Below, piece after piece: positions 4,999-8,728 of a DNA stretch of 8,728 nt. Under the pieces are notes generated by a model, which saw nothing but the letters and a program-made list of their open reading frames with translations, made no database searches and was not told the DNA's origin. This stretch comes from an uncultured Bacteroidales bacterium (GTDB taxonomy: Bacteria; Bacteroidota; Bacteroidia; Bacteroidales; UBA932): contig CAMHFA010000033.1 in assembly GCA_946184255.1 (NCBI GenBank), positions 1-8,728 of the forward strand, written 5' to 3'. The translations under genes and the position numbers were made by a program. Position 1 is the stretch's first letter, and each line of letters begins with the position of its first letter.

Positions 4999-6300
4999 AT
5001 GAAAGATATCCATTTCGTCAGCGCCGACGAAGCCGTACAGGCCATTAAATCCGGTGACCACATACACCTGAGCAGCGTAGCAAGTGTTCCGCATATTCTG
5101 ATTGACGCACTTGTCAGGAGAGCCGAAGCCCACGAAGTTGAAGACCTTCATTTCCATCATTTCCATACAGAAGGACCGGCACCTTATTCGGATCCGAAGT
5201 ACATGGGAATCTTCTTCGAGCAAGGTTTTTTCATCGGTCCCAACGTACGTGCCAATGTCAATTCCGGCTACGCTGACTATCTCCCGGTCCACCTCGGAGA
5301 GTCCCAGAAACTCTACAGAAGCGGAGCTATCAAGCTCGGGGCAGCATTGGTCCAGGTTTCTCTTCCAGACGCCAACGGAATGGTATCACTAGGAACTTCA
5401 GTCGATTGCTCGATAGCCGCCCTGGAGACTGCACGGGTGAAAATCGGAGTGATCAACCCCAACGTTCCCTTCGCATATGGCGATCTTGTGTCGCTGGACG
5501 TCTTCGATTATCTTGTCCAGGACGATACTCCCTTGGTTACCAAGGATTTCGCTGAACCTACCCCTACGGAAATACTTATCGGAAAGAACTGCGCAGAACT
5601 GGTTCCTGACGGAGCCTGCATCCAGATGGGAATCGGCGCCCTTCCAAATGCCCTGGCAGCCCAGCTGACCGATCACAAGGACCTTGGAGTCCACACTGAA
5701 ATGTTTGCCGACGGAATCCTCAGGCTCATCAAGAAGGGTGTGGTCACAGGTGCGAACAAGGCGATTGACAAAGGCAAAATCGTCGCATCGTTCCTTCTCG
5801 GCTCCCAGGATGTGTACTCTTTCATCGACCACAATCCTGACGTGCTGATGAAAGACATCAAGTATGTCAACGATCCATGGACCATTTCGCGCAATCCCAA
5901 CATGATGGCCATCAATTCCGCCACTGAGGTGGACCTTACCGGCCAGATCAGCGCAGACTCTATCGGAACAAGGATTTTCTCCGGCACCGGCGGCCAGCTC
6001 GATTTCGTAAAGGGAGCAATCATGTCTGAGGGCGGTGTCTCGATGACAGCGTTTGCCTCCAGGACCAACAAGGGCAAGGCCAAAATCGTCCCCTTCCTCA
6101 ACCCCGGAGCGGGAGTCGTCACTCCCAGGGCCGATGCTCACTGGATAATCACTGAATATGGTGCAGTGGACCTCTACGGCAAGTCACTCCAGGAAAGGGC
6201 CAAGCTACTGATTTCCATCGCCCATCCGGACGACAGGGAAATGCTCGACCGTGCCTCTTTCGAGCGCTTCGGTCCACACTGGCACAGCGTAAAGATTTAA
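4999..6300 (+). CDS. Family I CoA-transferase of the acetyl-CoA hydrolase/4-hydroxybutyrate CoA-transferase type
   Basis: A cytosolic enzyme that swaps CoA between an acyl-CoA and a free acid, usually acetate, through a glutamyl-CoA thioester. The 433-residue length fits the AbfT/butyryl-CoA:acetate transferase group rather than the roughly 500-residue Cat1 group. Visible motifs are QMGIGALPNAL (about 213-223), a CoA-binding turn; GVHTEMFADG with E234 as the expected catalytic glutamate, close to Glu238 of the clostridial 4-hydroxybutyrate enzyme; SGTGGQLDFVKGA in the C-terminal domain; and WIITEYGAVDLYGKS near the end. The start is the ATG at 4999 with no Shine-Dalgarno. It is alone on the plus strand with its own promoter. 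The substrate cannot be read from the sequence: butyryl-, propionyl-, succinyl- or 4-hydroxybutyryl-CoA with acetate are all possible, which would place it in fermentation end-product formation. Confidence 0.88.
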   Translation: MKDIHFVSADEAVQAIKSGDHIHLSSVASVPHILIDALVRRAEAHEVEDLHFHHFHTEGPAPYSDPKYMGIFFEQGFFIGPNVRANVNSGYADYLPVHLGESQKLYRSGAIKLGAALVQVSLPDANGMVSLGTSVDCSIAALETARVKIGVINPNVPFAYGDLVSLDVFDYLVQDDTPLVTKDFAEPTPTEILIGKNCAELVPDGACIQMGIGALPNALAAQLTDHKDLGVHTEMFADGILRLIKKGVVTGANKAIDKGKIVASFLLGSQDVYSFIDHNPDVLMKDIKYVNDPWTISRNPNMMAINSATEVDLTGQISADSIGTRIFSGTGGQLDFVKGAIMSEGGVSMTAFASRTNKGKAKIVPFLNPGAGVVTPRADAHWIITEYGAVDLYGKSLQERAKLLISIAHPDDREMLDRASFERFGPHWHSVKI

Positions 6301-6304
6301 CAGG

Positions 6305-8635
6305 TCAGCGGGTTGTTTCCGCCCAAGTCGATGGCAACGGCCCCATGTACAGTTTAAGCACACCTCCGGCAGCTATCTCAGCAAAATCCAGATAAGGATC
6401 GTCCAGCGGCTTCCCGTTGAGTTCTGCCTTCTGGATATAGATGTTCTCGGGGCTGTTACCAATGGCCTTGACTTTGAAATACTTTCCCGAAGCGTATTCC
6501 GGGTCTGTACGGAAGGAGATCTCATCAAATACCGGGCTCGTGACCGCCATTCTGGTGTCACCTGGGCAGACCGGGTGAAGGCCTGCGGCGGCAAGGACGT
6601 ACCAGGCCGACATCTGGCCGACATCGTCATTTCCGACCAGTCCTGTCATGGGATCCGGAGAATAGGCATGGGAGCAGATGAAACGGGTCCACTTCTGGGT
6701 CTTCCAAGGCTGTCCAAGTTCATTGAAAAGGAAGGGAATGAAATGGACCGGCTCGTTGGCATGGTTGTAATAACTGTTCCACATGAGGTTTTCCGGGGTG
6801 TTCTCGAAGAAGCTGTCCAGGTCCGCAATGACCTTTCCCCTTCCTCCCATCAACTCGACCATTCCATCAACGTCGTGAGGGACAAACCATCCCTGCTGAT
6901 AGGGATTGCTTTCAACACAGCCGTAATCATCCTTGAGCCTTCCTTCTTCCGGCCATTCCTTCCAGGAACCATCTGACAGTCTCGGCCTGAACCACCCGAC
7001 CTCAGGATCGAATATATTCTTATAAGACTGCGATCTGGAATAATACTCTTCGGCGATATCCTTATTGCCCAAAGCTTCTGCGAATCTGGCCAGGCACCAG
7101 TCAGAGTATGCAAATTCAAGGGTCTCGGAGATGCTGGAAGGCGTCCATCCGAGAGGATGGTTACCGAACCTTCCGGAAGTTGTAAGCGCTGTCCGGAGGG
7201 CCTCTTCAGCATCAAAACTCCGTATTCCCTTGACATAGGCGTCCGCCATGACTACGATGGCCGGATTGCCTATCATGCATCCTGAATATGCGTTCAGGAA
7301 CTCCCAGCGCTCGAGGTACCCCTTACCGCTCTGGTCCGCCATTGTTACCAGAGAGGCCACGATGTCATCCACCACTTGCGGATTGATGATCGTCTGAAGA
7401 GGCATCTGGCTCCTGAACACATCCCATCCGCTGAATATGGTCCGCTTAGTAAAAGATGACTCCTTGTCATGGATCTGATAGTCTCCTCCCACATAGCGAC
7501 CGTCACAATCCGCAAAGAGTCTCGGATCTATCATGGTATGGTACAAGGCGGTGTAGAAGACAGTTTTGTCAGCTTCAGAACCCCCTGAAACCGCAATCTT
7601 GGAAAGTTGGTCGTTCCATGCCTTTTCCGCTTCGGAACGTACTGCAGCAAAGTCCTTTCCTTCTATTTCCTGCTTGAAATTGTTCCTGGCACCCTGGATG
7701 TCCACGAATGAAATCCCAACTCTGAGGCAGGACTCCTCTCCCGCACTGGTCCGAGACTCGGCAAAAAAGCCAAGATGCTTTCCTTGAAGCTCTTTGACAC
7801 CTTCGATCACAGGTGCATCAGCAACCCTTTCCAGATAAGGAACACTGGTCACATCCTGCCTTTTCCTGGGGCTTCCTTCAGGAATGTCAGCACTCCAGAA
7901 ACCGTATTTCCCGAAAGGTTTGTCAAATTCCGCATGGAAATAAACAGTGTACAAAGCCTTGCCTTCACCATTCCCCCATCCCCCGGTTTCGGGAGTACAA
8001 CGCATCCAACCCTCTACAGTATGATTATCAAGGACTCTGACATACTGCTCTTCTGATGTTCCACCAACCCTTCGGGCGAGATCGACCTGTATCCTTGAGA
8101 GATCGCTTTCAGGCCAGGTAAACTTGAGAATCCCGCAACGCGGAGTTGCTGAACATTCGACTTTGATACCATAGTCAGTAAGGTCCACTGAATAATACCC
8201 AGGTGAAGCAGTCTCGGTGGACTTGTCGTATCCGGATCGCCAGCCCTCGATGCTCCCATCCTCTTTTCCTGCTATCTTCATGAGTGGTCCTGTGGTGGGC
8301 ATGACCAGGAAATTACCCAGGTCACCATACCAACCCACACCACTCATCTGCGTCATTGCGAAACCTTCGATAGTCTTCATCTCGTAACTGTATCCGCAAC
8401 CGTTGTCACCTCCGGTAACTGTGTTCGGGCTCACCTGGACCATCCCGAACGGGGTTGTCGCTCCAGGGAAGGTCTTGCCCAATCCATGATAAACGCCGGC
8501 GACATCGGTGTTGGTGCTGGCACCGATGAAAGGGTTGACATAACTGACTGGGTATCTGACCTCCGTGGTATGGAACGAAGAACAGCTCGAAAGTGCAAGA
8601 AGCACTATCGTGGCTAAAGACAATGAGGATCTCAT
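6305..8635 (-). CDS. GH92 family alpha-mannosidase, predicted lipoprotein
   Basis: GH92 enzymes are calcium-dependent exo-alpha-mannosidases that trim mannose from N-glycans and yeast mannans and are abundant in gut Bacteroidota. The 776 residues begin with a lipoprotein signal (hydrophobic 5-15, lipobox LSSC with C18 as the lipidated cysteine). No acidic residues follow the cysteine, so surface export is not indicated and a periplasmic location is more likely. Family landmarks are YVNPFIGASTNTD near 32-44, FPGATTPFGMVQVSPNT, SGWDVFRSQMPL, VESNPYQQGWFVPHD with E575, YYNHANEPVHFIPFLFN, and GNDDVGQMSAWY with D670/D671, the motif holding the catalytic base. The start is the ATG at 8635, three bases after the stop of the upstream gene and in the same frame, suggesting co-transcription. 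Its stop lies four bases from that of the CoA-transferase. Linkage specificity (alpha-1,2 or other) cannot be told. Confidence 0.93.
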   Translation of the reverse strand: MRSSLSLATIVLLALSSCSSFHTTEVRYPVSYVNPFIGASTNTDVAGVYHGLGKTFPGATTPFGMVQVSPNTVTGGDNGCGYSYEMKTIEGFAMTQMSGVGWYGDLGNFLVMPTTGPLMKIAGKEDGSIEGWRSGYDKSTETASPGYYSVDLTDYGIKVECSATPRCGILKFTWPESDLSRIQVDLARRVGGTSEEQYVRVLDNHTVEGWMRCTPETGGWGNGEGKALYTVYFHAEFDKPFGKYGFWSADIPEGSPRKRQDVTSVPYLERVADAPVIEGVKELQGKHLGFFAESRTSAGEESCLRVGISFVDIQGARNNFKQEIEGKDFAAVRSEAEKAWNDQLSKIAVSGGSEADKTVFYTALYHTMIDPRLFADCDGRYVGGDYQIHDKESSFTKRTIFSGWDVFRSQMPLQTIINPQVVDDIVASLVTMADQSGKGYLERWEFLNAYSGCMIGNPAIVVMADAYVKGIRSFDAEEALRTALTTSGRFGNHPLGWTPSSISETLEFAYSDWCLARFAEALGNKDIAEEYYSRSQSYKNIFDPEVGWFRPRLSDGSWKEWPEEGRLKDDYGCVESNPYQQGWFVPHDVDGMVELMGGRGKVIADLDSFFENTPENLMWNSYYNHANEPVHFIPFLFNELGQPWKTQKWTRFICSHAYSPDPMTGLVGNDDVGQMSAWYVLAAAGLHPVCPGDTRMAVTSPVFDEISFRTDPEYASGKYFKVKAIGNSPENIYIQKAELNGKPLDDPYLDFAEIAAGGVLKLYMGPLPSTWAETTR

Positions 8636-8638
8636 GGT

Positions 8639-8728
8639 TTATTCAATCTTAACCTTGGCAGCACCGGGATCGTATGAACGGTCAACCTTTACCAACAGGA
8701 CAGGCTGCATGGACCAGGACTGTTTGTC
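8639..8728 (-). CDS. C-terminal end of an unidentified upstream gene, cut by window edge
   Basis: An open frame enters from the right edge and ends at TAA (8641-8639). The last 29 residues include SWSMQPVLLVKVDRSYDPGA and end AAKVKIE. It is in the same frame as the GH92 gene and separated from it by the TAA and one further codon, so a longer readable frame is not the explanation. The spacing of three bases argues for one operon. The alternating hydrophobic pattern suggests a terminal beta-strand such as often closes secreted glycoside hydrolases, and a carbohydrate-active enzyme would fit the context, but the fragment is too short to identify. Confidence 0.6.
   Translation of the reverse strand, partial: DKQSWSMQPVLLVKVDRSYDPGAAKVKIE

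Noticed and set aside
5398..6141. Open frame of 247 codons on the minus strand, opposite the CoA-transferase
   Set aside because: It overlaps a well-conserved enzyme and shows no recognisable sequence of its own.
6308..6322. Small hairpin GCGG/CCGC near the convergent gene ends, considered as a terminator
   Set aside because: It has only four pairs and no T tract on either strand, and it lies in the end of the GH92 coding sequence.
1..8728. CRISPR, transposon, phage, toxin-antitoxin or defence system
   Set aside because: No direct-repeat array, transposase, integrase, terminal repeats or defence-like domains were found; all genes are ordinary chromosomal functions.

Overview
The window reads as a chromosomal segment of a Bacteroidota bacterium, probably Bacteroidales. 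The evidence is four good matches to the Bacteroidota -7 promoter element TAnnTTTG (4070-4077 and 4937-4944 on the minus strand, 4957-4964 on the plus strand, 578-585 on the minus strand), near absence of Shine-Dalgarno sequences except before dnaK, a GH92 lipoprotein mannosidase, and Bacteroidota-like DnaK and RF1 sequences. I cannot name a genus. There is no mobile element, CRISPR array, rRNA or tRNA, and no gene-free stretch longer than about 115 bases.

Layout from left to right. (1) The 5' part of dnaK on the minus strand runs off the left edge. A GC-rich hairpin, a -7 element and a strong Shine-Dalgarno precede it. (2) A minus-strand cluster, transcribed from 4065 towards 662, encodes a GNAT-like protein, release factor 1 (prfA), a YhhQ-family queuosine-precursor transporter and the preQ0 reductase QueF. 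(3) mazG, also minus strand, lies just upstream of that cluster and has its own promoter. It is divergent from (4) a plus-strand family I CoA-transferase. (5) A GH92 alpha-mannosidase lipoprotein on the minus strand converges on the CoA-transferase with 4 bases between stop codons. It sits 3 bases downstream of another gene, of which only the last 29 codons are in the window.

The most interesting element is in the 42-base gap between prfA and the queuosine transporter. The minus-strand RNA there (1832 to 1803) can fold into a 30-nt H-type pseudoknot with the layout of a class I preQ1 riboswitch. It has a 4-bp P1, a U directly after the P1 5' strand, a 4-bp P2 between a loop CUAG and a 3' CUAG, a C directly before the P1 3' strand, and a linker of six A's. 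It ends two bases before the transporter ATG. The next gene, QueF, makes preQ1, so the two would form a product-feedback unit: import of preQ0/preQ1, reduction to preQ1, and shut-off of translation by preQ1. This is a structural inference from reading the sequence and has not been tested by covariance search or experiment.

Other points of note are promoter boxes placed so close to the start codons of mazG and the GNAT-like gene that leaderless mRNAs are likely, overlapping divergent promoters between mazG and the CoA-transferase, and a dnaK promoter box embedded in the tail of the upstream hairpin.
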